Origin: Natronocalculus amylovorans
Lineage (GTDB): Archaea; Halobacteriota; Halobacteria; Halobacteriales; Haloferacaceae
DNA length: 64,000 nt
Assembly (NCBI RefSeq): GCF_023638035.1
Contig: NZ_JAKRVX010000002.1
Span: forward strand, 637,288-701,287
Reading direction: 5' to 3'
The position numbers were made by a program, and so were the translations under genes. The notes below the pieces were generated by a model. That model was given only the letters and a program-made list of their open reading frames with translations. It did no database searches and was not told the origin of the DNA. Shown here in pieces: positions 52,686-61,934 of this stretch. The stretch's first letter is position 1; each line of letters opens with the position of its first letter.

Positions 52686-53120
52686 ATGAGCAAACTAACA
52701 GCGTATCTGACTGGCGATCGTCTCGACGATGTTGCGATCTTCATCAGCGAAGCATTCATGAACGACAACATGATGATCGCAAACTATGGCGAAGATGTCG
52801 AAGGTGGGGTTGTACTTGTTGTCGATGGTGAGGAGGGCCGATCTGCGTTCTCACAAGGAACTGGAATCGACCCAATGGAGTTTGCGGGGGCTGCAATGGG
52901 ACAAGAAGGCGAGATTAACCCAGATCTCTCAGGTGGTGTGTGTCCGCTTGCGGACGAAAAGCCGGATGAAGAGCACACGATTGAGTTTGCCTTTTCCTTT
53001 GCGGAGGCACAAAACACCGAGGTCGGTGGGATGTATGCAGATGGTGATGTCATTCACGCATACGCTCACTGTTCATGCGGGGCAAACTTCAGTCACAAAT
53101 GGATTGCAGGAAGTCGCTAG
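52686..53120 (+). CDS. DUF5807-like haloarchaeal protein
   Basis: 144 residues starting MSKLTAYLTGDRLDDVAIFI. Apparent core stretches are SEAFMNDNMMIANYGEDVEG and GGVVLVVDGEEGRSAFSQGT; near the end AYAHCSCGANFSHKWIAGSR holds two cysteines. Family number recalled, function unknown. It is the third gene of a short rightward run after rps6e and is convergent with the DHH phosphoesterase gene. Confidence 0.78.
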   Translation: MSKLTAYLTGDRLDDVAIFISEAFMNDNMMIANYGEDVEGGVVLVVDGEEGRSAFSQGTGIDPMEFAGAAMGQEGEINPDLSGGVCPLADEKPDEEHTIEFAFSFAEAQNTEVGGMYADGDVIHAYAHCSCGANFSHKWIAGSR

Positions 53121-53143
53121 CAGTTCAGCGTTTCAGTTTTCGA

Positions 53144-54325
53144 CTACGCTTCTGTTACTGATTCATCAGCAACGCGCTCAAATGCAGCGAGGATGACGCG
53201 TTTTGCAGCGCTCCCTTCAGTTGTCCAGTGGTGTGCATAGTCCAACATGTCATCGTAGATACCGGGCTTACAGCCGGATGCTTTCGGATGCCCGCCACCG
53301 TTGACCTGCCGTGCAACAAGGTGACATTTCTCGAAGTCGTCGCTTCCACGAAGGCTTGCACTCCCGGCTGGCTTGACGATCACAGCTGCGTCAGCACCCT
53401 GATCACGGAGCGCGTCTGCAACTTCGTTCTGTGAGCAGCGGCCATAGGTAATCCCCACGGTCCATGGTCCGACAGATTTGAAATCTGCACGTTCAACCGC
53501 AAGGTCAATCAGTTTCTCTTTCTCAACCCGGCGATGCGCAATATACTCGGACACAACAGTTGGAAGCGAGACACCGTATGCACCAACGATCGCAGCGTAC
53601 TCCTCCGGGCCGCTCCAAAACGCATAGTCCGCAAGATCTTGGCTTCGTGGATCCTCATTGAGCCAGAGGTCATGGTCACGCGTAACCGCTGCAAGCTCGA
53701 CAAACTGTTCATCAAAGTCGTATTCGAGCGATCGAAGCGCAACATCCGTACTACACTCCTCTTCGGAATCGCCAACAACGAGATCAACGCCAGCGTCCGA
53801 CACTGCCGTGAACACCTCGTCGGTCCACTGGTGATGGTCATACCACGAGACACGATCGCAGCGTGAGGTGAGCGTTTCGAGCGGCTCGGAAACGGTCTCA
53901 TACGAATCTGGACACAGGTCACAGACAAAGAGGTCAATACCGGAATCAGCGTATTCAGCGACACGCTCGAGGGTTTCTCCGAGCGAATGTGGTCCAGCTG
54001 CAAGGAGTGCAACCCGTGATTCGAACTCCGGTCTGTCATCTTCAGCCTCGTCCGCATCGTCTTCGGAGAGCCGTGCTTCAAGCGTTGTAAGAAACGGCTC
54101 AGGCTCGATCGCTGCATCATATGCCTCTCGAATGAGTGCAATACAACCAAGTCCATCTGCATCGGAGTCCGTAACAACAACGGCTTCAGAGCCCTCAATG
54201 GCCGCCTTTGCTTGTTGTTCTTTCAGCTCTTCATCAACCGTATCGGGGTAAAAGAATCCAGCACCGGGGATACGCGATCGGCGATCGATCGGTAGTCGAC
54301 TAGTATCAAGAAACTCATCGTCCAT
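53144..54325 (-). CDS. DHH-family phosphoesterase (archaeal RecJ/NrnA-like)
   Basis: 393 residues. The DHH domain has an N-terminal VVVTDSDADGLGCIALIREA, the DHH-type SWYDHHQW and VTRDHDLW. The DHHA1 domain near the end is marked by VNGGGHPKASGCKPG. Such enzymes hydrolyse short oligonucleotides or act as exonucleases in DNA repair; which applies here is unknown. The DHH motif is complete, so it is likely active. An acidic stretch (SEDDADEAEDDRPE) near residue 90 is a haloarchaeal feature. It is convergent with the DUF5807-like gene. Confidence 0.92.
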   Translation of the reverse strand: MDDEFLDTSRLPIDRRSRIPGAGFFYPDTVDEELKEQQAKAAIEGSEAVVVTDSDADGLGCIALIREAYDAAIEPEPFLTTLEARLSEDDADEAEDDRPEFESRVALLAAGPHSLGETLERVAEYADSGIDLFVCDLCPDSYETVSEPLETLTSRCDRVSWYDHHQWTDEVFTAVSDAGVDLVVGDSEEECSTDVALRSLEYDFDEQFVELAAVTRDHDLWLNEDPRSQDLADYAFWSGPEEYAAIVGAYGVSLPTVVSEYIAHRRVEKEKLIDLAVERADFKSVGPWTVGITYGRCSQNEVADALRDQGADAAVIVKPAGSASLRGSDDFEKCHLVARQVNGGGHPKASGCKPGIYDDMLDYAHHWTTEGSAAKRVILAAFERVADESVTEA

Positions 54326-54373
54326 ATAGGATGGTTGGGAAGCGGTGTGAAAACTCTCGTGGATCGGCGGTTG

Positions 54374-54808
54374 TTATAATTCGTCTTCGGAGAGCTGTCG
54401 AACCGTAAGAACGGGGACGGGACAGGTTCTGACAACTCGCTCTGCAACACTACCGATCAAAAACCGATTTTCGCCGTGTCGACCACGAGTTCCGGTTGCG
54501 ACGACATCAATCTCATTTTCACGAGCATAGGTACCGATCTCTGCTGCAGGTCGACCCTCACGAACCGCAGTGACAACGGACCCCTGTGTCATCGATTCAA
54601 TCTCAACAAGTGCTTCTTCAGCCTGTGTCGTAAGTGCTTCACGAAGGTCGTCTCGAACCTGTTGCGGAGCGGATTCGACTTCACCAGCATCAACGATTGA
54701 AAGCGCATGGACTTCTGCCTCAAATTTGTCAGCGATATCGACGGCCACACGTACTGCTCGCTTGACGCTTTCGGAACCATCCGTTGCAATGACGATCCGT
54801 TCGATCAT
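54374..54808 (-). CDS. Universal stress protein, ATP-binding type
   Basis: 144 residues of the UspA fold. The start MIERIVIATDGSESVKRAVR and the nucleotide-binding motif GTRGRHGENRFLIGS (G-2x-G-9x-G-S) show an ATP-binding member. It is on the opposite strand from the next universal stress gene, with a 125-base shared gap at 54809-54933. It may belong to the same regulon as the two others in this cluster. The role in stress is inferred from the family. Confidence 0.9.
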   Translation of the reverse strand: MIERIVIATDGSESVKRAVRVAVDIADKFEAEVHALSIVDAGEVESAPQQVRDDLREALTTQAEEALVEIESMTQGSVVTAVREGRPAAEIGTYARENEIDVVATGTRGRHGENRFLIGSVAERVVRTCPVPVLTVRQLSEDEL

Positions 54809-54933
54809 AGACCCGATTTAGCGCGATATCGTATAAATCCTCAACACTCGATCGTGACAGACGGTACCAACAGCCACATAAATGGCGACCTACAGGGGGA
54901 GTGTTTTTCATGTTTGCGGCCCCACCTCGCCGT

Positions 54934-55383
54934 ATGGCCGATCTTGATATCAATCTCGTGTTAGTGCCCGTTGATGGGAGCGATGAGTCGCGTGAAGCGG
55001 TTGAATTCGCGCTTGCGATCGCAGACAAATACGACGCGTCAGTACACGCGGTCTATGTCCTTGGTGAAGAAATTGTCCGCGGAATTGAGACCGGCGCAGT
55101 CGATGAAACGGATATCGCAGACGATACACGATCGTTTACGACTGAAATCGCAACGATCGCAGCAGACACAGAGGTCCCACTCACAAGTTCGATTGCATAC
55201 GGATTCTCACAAAAAGTGAAGACAGTTCATCCCGGAAGCGTTGTGCTGGATACCGCGGAGGAGCTGGATTCTGATTTCATCGTTGTCCCGCGAGAGCCAA
55301 TGGCGGACGATCCAAGCGATGTGCTTGAAAAAGCAGCAGAGTATGTCCTGTTATACGCAAGCCAGCCAGTTCTCTCTGTCTAG
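54934..55383 (+). CDS. Universal stress protein, lacking the ATP motif
   Basis: 149 residues from MADLDINLVLVPVDGSDESR. A UspA fold, but the late G-2x-G-9x-G-S motif is replaced by VPREPMADDPSDVLEKAAEY, so ATP binding is unlikely. The ATG at 54934 is preferred over an earlier one at 54901, because the family begins shortly before the first strand. It is divergent from the ATP-binding member and convergent with the GNAT gene. Confidence 0.88.
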   Translation: MADLDINLVLVPVDGSDESREAVEFALAIADKYDASVHAVYVLGEEIVRGIETGAVDETDIADDTRSFTTEIATIAADTEVPLTSSIAYGFSQKVKTVHPGSVVLDTAEELDSDFIVVPREPMADDPSDVLEKAAEYVLLYASQPVLSV

Positions 55384-55389
55384 GGTCGT

Positions 55390-55935
55390 TCACGTAGGGT
55401 CTTTGTGTAGCCTGATCGCCATCTCAAGTTCGAAGCTTTCGGCGTTGCTTGTTTCGAAGCCGACCTTTTTATAAAGTCCAACTGCAGGACGGTTCCATCG
55501 TTCGACAGTCAACCAGACTTTTCTCACATCATTTGCCGCCCCATATCCAAGCAGTGATTTGATGAGATACGTTCCAATACCTGCCTCTTGGTACGCCTGC
55601 AGTACAAAGATTGCAAGTTCGTATGCATCGCCATCCGGAACGAGCGTCGCATGTCCAGCAACAGTTTGGTCGTCCCATGCAATTACATTGAGACACTCAT
55701 CAGAGAGAATTGTATCCAGCCACGTTCGGATACGGGATTCTTGTCCAGGAGGGATACCTTGAGCACGATCAGATGGATCAAAATCAAGATACATCTGTAC
55801 TAAGGCCTCTTTGTCCTCTTTGGAGCCATCGTACGGTGTGAGTTTCATCTCACGATCGGTTCGATCAATAAACGAAAGTGGTGGTGACTCAAACGGCCCC
55901 GAGACCTCTTCTGGGTAGCGTCGATCTCGGCTCAT
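55390..55935 (-). CDS. GNAT-family acetyltransferase, paralogue of 9582-10385
   Basis: 181 residues with a GNAT fold starting about residue 30. Shared with the gene at 9582-10385 is the motif MYLDFDPSDRAQGIPPGQES (there MYVNFDRAHVAQGIPP). The acetyl-CoA motif is FVLQAYQEAGIGTYLIKSLL. The substrate is unknown. Its start overlaps the end of the upstream universal stress gene by four bases (ATGA), so the two are translationally coupled. Confidence 0.88.
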   Translation of the reverse strand: MSRDRRYPEEVSGPFESPPLSFIDRTDREMKLTPYDGSKEDKEALVQMYLDFDPSDRAQGIPPGQESRIRTWLDTILSDECLNVIAWDDQTVAGHATLVPDGDAYELAIFVLQAYQEAGIGTYLIKSLLGYGAANDVRKVWLTVERWNRPAVGLYKKVGFETSNAESFELEMAIRLHKDPT

Positions 55936-56300
55936 CGGACTAGCGTCACCGTTTTGTGTGAGTTGAGCAGGACAAACTCTGCAATCTGTCCGATCTGTAT
56001 CTTTCCCATCGGGCTTGTCTGTCCCCCACCGAGAACAATTTCTTCATAGCCTTCCGTTTCAGCAATATCAACAAGTCGGCTCCCAGGATCGCCTTCGACA
56101 TGGCGAATCGTTGCCGAAAGTTTGGCTTCATCTAAGTACTTTTGCACCGCATCCTCAACTTCGTTCGGTGTTCGATCTGCGTTCGGGTTCTCGACAATCG
56201 CAACGGTGAGTTCATCATTGGTAGCCGTTGCCCGGTCGATCGTCTTTTCGAGCGCTTTAATTGAATCATCTGCGCCACCAATCCCAAGAAGTACTTTCAT
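55932..56300 (-). CDS. Universal stress protein, small variant
   Basis: 122 residues from MKVLLGIGGADDSIKALEKT. The first strand and helices match UspA, with LSATIRHVEGDPGSRLVDIA in the middle. The final EIVLGGGQTSPMGKIQIGQI lacks the standard G-S of the ATP motif. The ATG at 56300 is chosen over an upstream one because it starts the first strand. It overlaps the GNAT gene by four bases downstream. A 100-base gap to the DUF5806-like gene probably contains divergent promoters. Confidence 0.83.
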   Translation of the reverse strand: MKVLLGIGGADDSIKALEKTIDRATATNDELTVAIVENPNADRTPNEVEDAVQKYLDEAKLSATIRHVEGDPGSRLVDIAETEGYEEIVLGGGQTSPMGKIQIGQIAEFVLLNSHKTVTLVR

Positions 56301-56400
56301 ACCGCAACTGTCACCGCCGGGTGCAAAAAAGCTGTCCCGTCCGTGAGATTGGTGCTCGTGCACGGCAACGCTTTTCCAATGAGCAAACAGATGCCCGTGC

Positions 56401-57063
56401 ATGAGCGATGAGCAGTCCCCAACAGAGACACCACACGGATCTTCGGAGGAGGAGAGAGCGAAAGGCAGAGAAAAAAATACAGAGACACCTGTAGAACAAG
56501 ACCCAACGGATACAGAAGTGGTAGACGAAACTGAATCGACAGTTCCAACAGACGTTCAAAAGTATGAGCGCTTCAAAAAGATGGATGGCGCAACCTACGA
56601 TCGGGTCAATGGGTTTCTTCGCGATCGGACATATATTACTGCGCGCGAGTGGGCGATTGCACGGCTCTGTGCTGATTTCAGAACCGAAACTGGTGTTGAG
56701 ATGACGAAGATTGGCGAAAACCTGCCGGAATTGGTCCCGTTTATGACCGACACCTACACACCACAAGCGGTCAACCAGGCACGATCGTCATTTGAAGGGA
56801 AAGTGAACAAAGCTGGTGCCACATTCCTCTACGGAGCGATGAGCGGATTCTTCACCGCCGAAGAGTTGGATGAGTTGATGTATGAGGTAACTGAAGTTGC
56901 AAAGTTCTTACTTGAGGTCGAAGGTGTCGATCTTGCGGTTGCAGAAGAACTCGATGCAGAAGATCGAATCTCGACAGTAATGCGTGAGGTCCGCGAAGAA
57001 AGCGCCCGGCTTCGAGCCGAAGAAGTCGAGTGTCCACACTGCGGTGAAACACACGACGTGTGA
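56401..57063 (+). CDS. DUF5806-like haloarchaeal protein with C-terminal zinc motif
   Basis: 220 residues. The first 45 are a low-complexity Glu/Thr tail. A helical core then follows: RFKKMDGATYDRVNGFLRDR, TYITAREWAIARLCADFRTE and PQAVNQARSSFEGKVNKAGA. The C-terminus is VECPHCGETHDV, a Cys-x-x-Cys-like metal site. The family is recalled as DUF5806 and its function is unknown to me. The core looks DNA-associated, but this is only an impression. It is convergent with the M29 peptidase gene, 9 bases apart. Confidence 0.8.
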   Translation: MSDEQSPTETPHGSSEEERAKGREKNTETPVEQDPTDTEVVDETESTVPTDVQKYERFKKMDGATYDRVNGFLRDRTYITAREWAIARLCADFRTETGVEMTKIGENLPELVPFMTDTYTPQAVNQARSSFEGKVNKAGATFLYGAMSGFFTAEELDELMYEVTEVAKFLLEVEGVDLAVAEELDAEDRISTVMREVREESARLRAEEVECPHCGETHDV

Positions 57064-57072
57064 GTGACGCAG

Positions 57073-58170
57073 CTATGCTTCGAATCCGTCCTCCCAACGG
57101 AAGGTCCCGTCTCGCTGGATAACCTCACCATCGATCGATAGCGTCGAGTTACTGCTCATATCCATAATCATATCAACGTGAACCGCTGATTTGTTCCCGG
57201 TTTCACCGGTAGGAAGACATGCATCATACGCACGCCCAACTGCGAGGTGGACAGTATCTCCCATCTTCTCATCAAAGAGGATGTTATCAGTGAACCGATC
57301 GATGCCGCGGTTCATCCCAATTCCAAGTTCACCGAGTCGTCGTGCCCCATCGTCGGTTTCAAGCACACCCGACAGTGTTTCTTCTCCTTGCACAGCACTG
57401 TAGTCGACAACCGTTCCATCCGCAAACACAAGTTCAACATCTTGAACACGTGTTCCGTCGATCGTCATTGGGACATCGAAGAATGCAGTGCCAGTAGTCG
57501 CATACGGTGCAGTGAACACCTCACCGGATGGAAGGTTGTGTGAATCATATGCAACAGATGCACAGCTGTTAACTGCAGTTCGATCCGCGATCGACATTGT
57601 CAGATCAGTGCGATCGGTTGTGATGTGGACCTCACTGCCTGCATCAAGCAGCGTTTTCATCTCTGCCATCTCTTCGGCAAGTGACTCCCAGTCTCGGAGG
57701 ATAGCATTGTAGACAAACGTTTTGTATGCGCTGTAAGACATCCCTGCTTGCTGTGCAAGACTCCGTGTTGGATGCAGTGTTGAAACCCAGTCGGTGTTCA
57801 TTCGTGCTTCGCGTGCGTCTGTGCGTGATTTGTTGTATGCTTGCCGCACTGATTGTGGAATATCCGACGTTTCTGCAGTGTTTCGACCACCACCCAATCG
57901 AAGATAGACGTCCGCTTTTTCGAGCAGTCGTTGTTCATGTGCGCCGGCATGATCGAAAGTGCCGTCATGTGCGGAGAGATATGCGCTCGAGAGTTCATCG
58001 CTGTCGTAGAGCGTGATCATGTTTGCGCCTCGGTCGCCCAGTTTCTCTGCAACCGCAACTGCAAGATCATGTGTACCTTCTGCAACGCTTACAATGACGT
58101 TGTCGCCGCGTTCAACCTGTGCGCTCCAATCGACCAGTACGTCTGCATGTTCGATAACCCGTTGGTCCAT
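57073..58170 (-). CDS. M29-family aminopeptidase
   Basis: 365 residues of the thermophilic-aminopeptidase (AmpS) type, which removes N-terminal amino acids. Motif regions are NLPSGEVFTAPYATTGTAFF (first metal-binding Glu), RRLGELGIGMNRGIDRFTDN, GDTVHLAVGRAYDACLPTGE and SAVHVDMIMDMSS, in the order and spacing of the family. A cobalt or zinc cofactor is typical. It is divergent from gnd with an 86-base gap. Confidence 0.92.
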   Translation of the reverse strand: MDQRVIEHADVLVDWSAQVERGDNVIVSVAEGTHDLAVAVAEKLGDRGANMITLYDSDELSSAYLSAHDGTFDHAGAHEQRLLEKADVYLRLGGGRNTAETSDIPQSVRQAYNKSRTDAREARMNTDWVSTLHPTRSLAQQAGMSYSAYKTFVYNAILRDWESLAEEMAEMKTLLDAGSEVHITTDRTDLTMSIADRTAVNSCASVAYDSHNLPSGEVFTAPYATTGTAFFDVPMTIDGTRVQDVELVFADGTVVDYSAVQGEETLSGVLETDDGARRLGELGIGMNRGIDRFTDNILFDEKMGDTVHLAVGRAYDACLPTGETGNKSAVHVDMIMDMSSNSTLSIDGEVIQRDGTFRWEDGFEA

Positions 58171-58256
58171 ACGATGTGATGACGTGGCGGAGCTAAAACT
58201 CCGACGAGGAGCAGCGAACCGGAACGGCTACACCAGTTGCGATATGAACGACGAGC

Positions 58257-59156
58257 ATGGAACTTGGTGTGATCGGTCTTGGGCGTATGGGACAGATCGT
58301 TGTCAACCGAAGTCTGGATGCAGGCCACGATATTGTTGCATTCGATCTCTCTGATGACGCAGTTGCAACTGCGAAAGCAAACGGGGCAACACCAGCAGCG
58401 TCGATCGAGGATCTCTGTGACAAACTTGGGGAGAACAAGCGAATCTGGCTAATGGTCCCCGCGGGAGACCCGGTTGACTCAACGCTCGAAACGCTTGACC
58501 CACTCCTTACGAGCGATGATGTTGTTGTGGATGGTGGAAACTCACACTTTGAAAAGTCACTTGCACGTGCGGAAGCTTGCCCTGCCGCATACCTTGACTG
58601 TGGAACAAGTGGCGGCCCAGCGAGCGCAAAAGAAGGGTTTTCGCTGATGATTGGTGGCCCACAGTGGGCCTATGACGAACTGGTTCCGGTGTTCGATGCA
58701 GTTGCAACAGGGCCAGATGGACACGATCGGATGGGGCCAGAAGGATCAGGACACTACGTCAAGATGGTCCACAACGGTGTTGAGTACGCACTTATGCAGG
58801 CATATGGTGAAGGGTTCGAACTGCTTGCAGATGGCCGATATGATCTTGACCTGGAAGCAGTAGCTCGGACGTGGAACAATGGTGCTGTGATCCGATCGTG
58901 GCTGCTTGAGCTCTGTCAAGAGGCGTTTGAAAATGAAGGAAACGATCTCGGTGATGTTGCAGACCACATTGCAGGCGGCTCAACTGGAACGTGGACCGTC
59001 GAAGAGGCTCTTGAACAGGAAGTTCCGGTTCCGCTCATCTACCAAGCGCTTGCAGAACGCTTTGATAGCCGGAATGAGGGGCGATTCTCCCGGCGACTTG
59101 CAAACCGACTCCGGTATGGATTTGGCCGTCACGAAGTCGCTCGAACCGACAAATAA
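58257..59156 (+). CDS. gnd: 6-Phosphogluconate dehydrogenase (decarboxylating), short type
   Basis: Oxidative decarboxylation of 6-phosphogluconate to ribulose-5-phosphate. 299 residues, the short (GndA/YqeC) form rather than the 470-residue form. The Rossmann motif is GVIGLGRMGQIVVNRSLDAG. DGGNSHFEKSLARAE and CGTSGGPASAKEGFSLMIGG follow, and HYVKMVHNGVEYALMQAYGE carries the catalytic Lys. Cofactor choice is not clear from the acidic DLSDDA in position 2, which favours NAD+. The short form fits an oxidative pentose-phosphate role known in haloarchaea. Confidence 0.94.
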   Translation: MELGVIGLGRMGQIVVNRSLDAGHDIVAFDLSDDAVATAKANGATPAASIEDLCDKLGENKRIWLMVPAGDPVDSTLETLDPLLTSDDVVVDGGNSHFEKSLARAEACPAAYLDCGTSGGPASAKEGFSLMIGGPQWAYDELVPVFDAVATGPDGHDRMGPEGSGHYVKMVHNGVEYALMQAYGEGFELLADGRYDLDLEAVARTWNNGAVIRSWLLELCQEAFENEGNDLGDVADHIAGGSTGTWTVEEALEQEVPVPLIYQALAERFDSRNEGRFSRRLANRLRYGFGRHEVARTDK

Positions 59157-59240
59157 TCGAGAGCTGGGACTCGCTGTCAGGATATTTTGTTGACGGCGAT
59201 AAACAAAACGCTGTTAAACCCCGATTCCGTAGCCTCCAGT

Positions 59241-59825
59241 ATGGTTGACCTAGTGGCGTTTGGGTTGGGTGCATCCATTGTACTCTCAATCGTCGCCCTG
59301 CACTACGCACGGGGGACTGGATGGGAATCCTCCCAAGATATTTCACAGGAAGTGCTTGAGCGCCGAGCAGCAACAGTCGTAGAAACTGACTTTCCTGAGC
59401 CAATGAACCGATCGATCGGTGGTGGCGGCGGTGCCGTCGCTGCAGTTGGTGGCGCAGACGGAGAGGAAGCAGGCGAACTTGAAGGCGAAGATGAAGATTC
59501 GATGAGTCCAGCGGACATCCCAGAGGACGAGGTCGAATACTTCGAGATCGAATACGTCAAGCAGGGCGAAACAATTGAGGTTGCGAACAACATGACTGTC
59601 CTCGATGGCGGTGAGGAATCCGGGATGGACCTTCCATACGCGTGCCGACAGGGACAGTGTGTCTCCTGTGCAGGTCACATTACAAACGGTGGGAACTCCG
59701 AAGACTACGTTGTCCACGACAATCAGCAGATGCTTGATGACGGCGAGTTGGACGATGGATACACCCTCACTTGTGTTGCGTACCCAATTGCGGACTTCTC
59801 GGTCGAAACTGGCGAAGCACCATAG
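59241..59825 (+). CDS. Membrane-anchored plant-type [2Fe-2S] ferredoxin
   Basis: 194 residues from MVDLVAFGLGASIVLSIVAL. One N-terminal hydrophobic helix (about 4-22) is followed by a Gly/Ala- and Glu-rich linker (GGGGGAVAAVGGADGEEAGE). A ferredoxin domain then spans about 105-190. The cluster ligands follow C-x4-C-x2-C: YACRQGQCVSCAGH, with the fourth in TLTCVAYP. The start at 59241 is preferred to 59187 because the helix begins there. It would tether electron transfer to the membrane. It sits downstream of gnd in the same direction. Confidence 0.87.
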   Translation: MVDLVAFGLGASIVLSIVALHYARGTGWESSQDISQEVLERRAATVVETDFPEPMNRSIGGGGGAVAAVGGADGEEAGELEGEDEDSMSPADIPEDEVEYFEIEYVKQGETIEVANNMTVLDGGEESGMDLPYACRQGQCVSCAGHITNGGNSEDYVVHDNQQMLDDGELDDGYTLTCVAYPIADFSVETGEAP

Positions 59826-59979
59826 TCAAAAAACGCTATTCGGTCCTCGTTGTATTCTGTGTGTATCCCGACGCAGTCTATAATAAAGAAAAGATCTGTA
59901 CCAAGAATTCATAACACGATCGACTGTTGTAGCTTTGTATCTCACTCGCTACATTTTCGATCGATTGTACAGTTATGCG

Positions 59980-60441
59980 CTACTGTGTGACCGAGCACTT
60001 GATTGGCGCATCTTTAGACTGTGTGAGAAGGTTTAGGTATGAATCGAGATCAAGCGCAAATTTAGTTCTTGTTGGGAGTGTTATCCACGAAAAATCGTAC
60101 TCGATACCGACTTCATCTCCAGTTCCAGTGACCGTGTGGGTCCACTCGTCACGCGGTTCATGCACCGTTGTATGAAAAAAGTGGCGTGTATACCATCGCT
60201 TCTCACGGCGCTTCCAAATATCGCTTACAAGATGTCTCGGTGTCGCAATTGCTCCAAGCCCGCTCTCTTCAGCAATCTCACGGAATACTGCCTCACGGGG
60301 GGATTCATCACCTTCAACAGTTCCTTTTGGGATCTGGTAGCCATCATACTCAGGGCCCTCAAAAACTAACAGTTCGTTCTCTCCACGTGTAATGTAGGCG
60401 CATGCCTTTGGAACGAATGTTTGTGTGTGAGAAAGACGCAT
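59980..60441 (-). CDS. Nudix hydrolase
   Basis: 153 residues. The Nudix box is complete: GTVEGDESPREAVFREIAEE followed by SGLG (G-x5-E-x7-REUXEEXGU). The surrounding LVFEGPEYDGYQIPK is the usual entry to the box. The substrate (Ap4A-like, oxidised nucleotide or NAD-type) is not evident. It is divergent from kdgK with a 162-base gap that is moderately AT-rich and shows TATA-like runs near each start. Confidence 0.9.
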   Translation of the reverse strand: MRLSHTQTFVPKACAYITRGENELLVFEGPEYDGYQIPKGTVEGDESPREAVFREIAEESGLGAIATPRHLVSDIWKRREKRWYTRHFFHTTVHEPRDEWTHTVTGTGDEVGIEYDFSWITLPTRTKFALDLDSYLNLLTQSKDAPIKCSVTQ

Positions 60442-60603
60442 ATTGATATCGTTGTTGACTTTGAATAAAAGGGTTACACATAGTCAGATAAGGGTATATA
60501 AGGATGTGTAAGGGAGACGTGAGATTGACAACGCACCAATTATCACGGTTACTCTGCGAGTATAGTATATGAATAACGAGTTTGACCTGGTAGGTGAAAT
60601 ACC

Positions 60604-61569
60604 GTGACTACTTCCGATCTTGTAACGTTTGGTGAGACAATGCTCAGGTTCTCTCCACCCCGTGGGGAGCTCCTTGAGACGTCTTCAGAGTTTACTGTCC
60701 AAGCCGGTGGGGCAGAAAGCAACGTTGCAGTTGCCGCAGCACGGCTTGGAGCCAACACAACCTGGCTGTCAAAGCTTCCGAAGTCACCACTTGGTAAACG
60801 CGTCGAATCGTCAATCCGGCAGCACGGTGTCACACCTGCTGTTGCATGGGATGCATCCACAGAAACGAGACAAGGAGTATACTATTTAGAACATGGGGCA
60901 GAGCCACGCCCAACAACTGTACTTTACGATCGACGTGATGCTGCAATTACGACCGTAACCCCTTCTGAGCTAGATACGACTACAATTGAGTCCGCATCGT
61001 TGTTTTTTACAACCGGGATCACACCAGCGCTATCTGCTACAACAACCGAGACAACTCACAAGCTGCTTGAGGTTGCATCCGCAGCCGATACACGAACCGC
61101 GTTTGATCTCAACTATCGGGCAAAGCTCTGGGAGCCAGCAGACGCACGGGAGACGTATGAATCACTATTTGAACTGCTTGATCTCCTCTTTATTCCAGAG
61201 CGTGATGCACACCACGTGCTTGGAATGAGTGGTTCGGCATCCGAGATTGCTGCAACACTCAGTGAAACATACAACATTGAAACAGTTGTCATAACCCGGG
61301 GAGAAGATGGGGCACTCGCATTGAGAGACGACTCGACTGTTACACAACCGATATTTGAGACCGAAACAGTTGATCCGATCGGTACCGGAGACGCATTTGT
61401 CGGTGGGTTCCTTGCCGAAGAGCTTACAGGATCGCCGCTTGAGCAGTCACTCGCTGTTGGTTCCGCTGCTGCAGCCCTCAAGCGGACGTTACATGGTGAT
61501 GTCGCAGTGATCTCTCGTGCTGAGGTTGCCAACGTGCTTTCAGACAGCGGCTACGGAATCGATCGATAG
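60604..61569 (+). CDS. kdgK: 2-Keto-3-deoxygluconate kinase (PfkB family)
   Basis: 321 residues from a GTG start at 60604 (no in-frame ATG lies just upstream). A PfkB sugar kinase: the substrate-binding FTVQAGGAESNVAVAAARLG near the N-terminus, GVYYLEHGAEPRPTTVLYDR and FFTTGITPALSATTTET in the middle, and the ATP/anion-hole signature DPIGTGDAFVGGFLAEEL with the catalytic Asp. The match to archaeal KDG kinases of the semi-phosphorylative Entner-Doudoroff pathway is good. Related hexokinases cannot be excluded. Confidence 0.87.
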   Translation: MTTSDLVTFGETMLRFSPPRGELLETSSEFTVQAGGAESNVAVAAARLGANTTWLSKLPKSPLGKRVESSIRQHGVTPAVAWDASTETRQGVYYLEHGAEPRPTTVLYDRRDAAITTVTPSELDTTTIESASLFFTTGITPALSATTTETTHKLLEVASAADTRTAFDLNYRAKLWEPADARETYESLFELLDLLFIPERDAHHVLGMSGSASEIAATLSETYNIETVVITRGEDGALALRDDSTVTQPIFETETVDPIGTGDAFVGGFLAEELTGSPLEQSLAVGSAAAALKRTLHGDVAVISRAEVANVLSDSGYGIDR

Positions 61570-61600
61570 AGGCTCGAGACCTAGTTGAGTGTCATGCCAC

Positions 61601-61810
61601 CTACCGCTTCCACGTTTCAGGTGCAACACCAAGTGCTCGAACAAACGTTGGATAGACAAGCGCAACCGCAAAGACAAGCCCCAGAGACGGCCAAAAGCTA
61701 ATGTCTCCGATTGTGAGTTCAACAAACTGCAATATTAGCATCATCAGAAGAAACATCGCTATCCAATGTGGGAGTAGCTGTTTGATCGACCCCATTGCGT
61801 CAGTGCTCAT
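61601..61810 (-). CDS. Small two-helix membrane protein, unknown
   Basis: 69 residues from MSTDAMGSIKQLLPHWIAMF. Two hydrophobic helices (about 13-32 and 40-58) are separated by ELTIGDISFWP. It matches no family that I recognise. The start at 61810 is preferred, since the frame four codons upstream has no additional conserved part. It is convergent with kdgK. The 124-base gap at 61811-61934 shows nothing. Confidence 0.6.
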   Translation of the reverse strand: MSTDAMGSIKQLLPHWIAMFLLMMLILQFVELTIGDISFWPSLGLVFAVALVYPTFVRALGVAPETWKR

Positions 61811-61934
61811 ACGACAGTACACGAGATTCTCTGGTATTCATGTATCGGTTCGAACGATCAGGATTCACACCCCGCTGTCGTCACTGCTGTATTTCTAAAA
61901 AAATGTAGCGACAATCGAACTGCGACTAGTTGGG

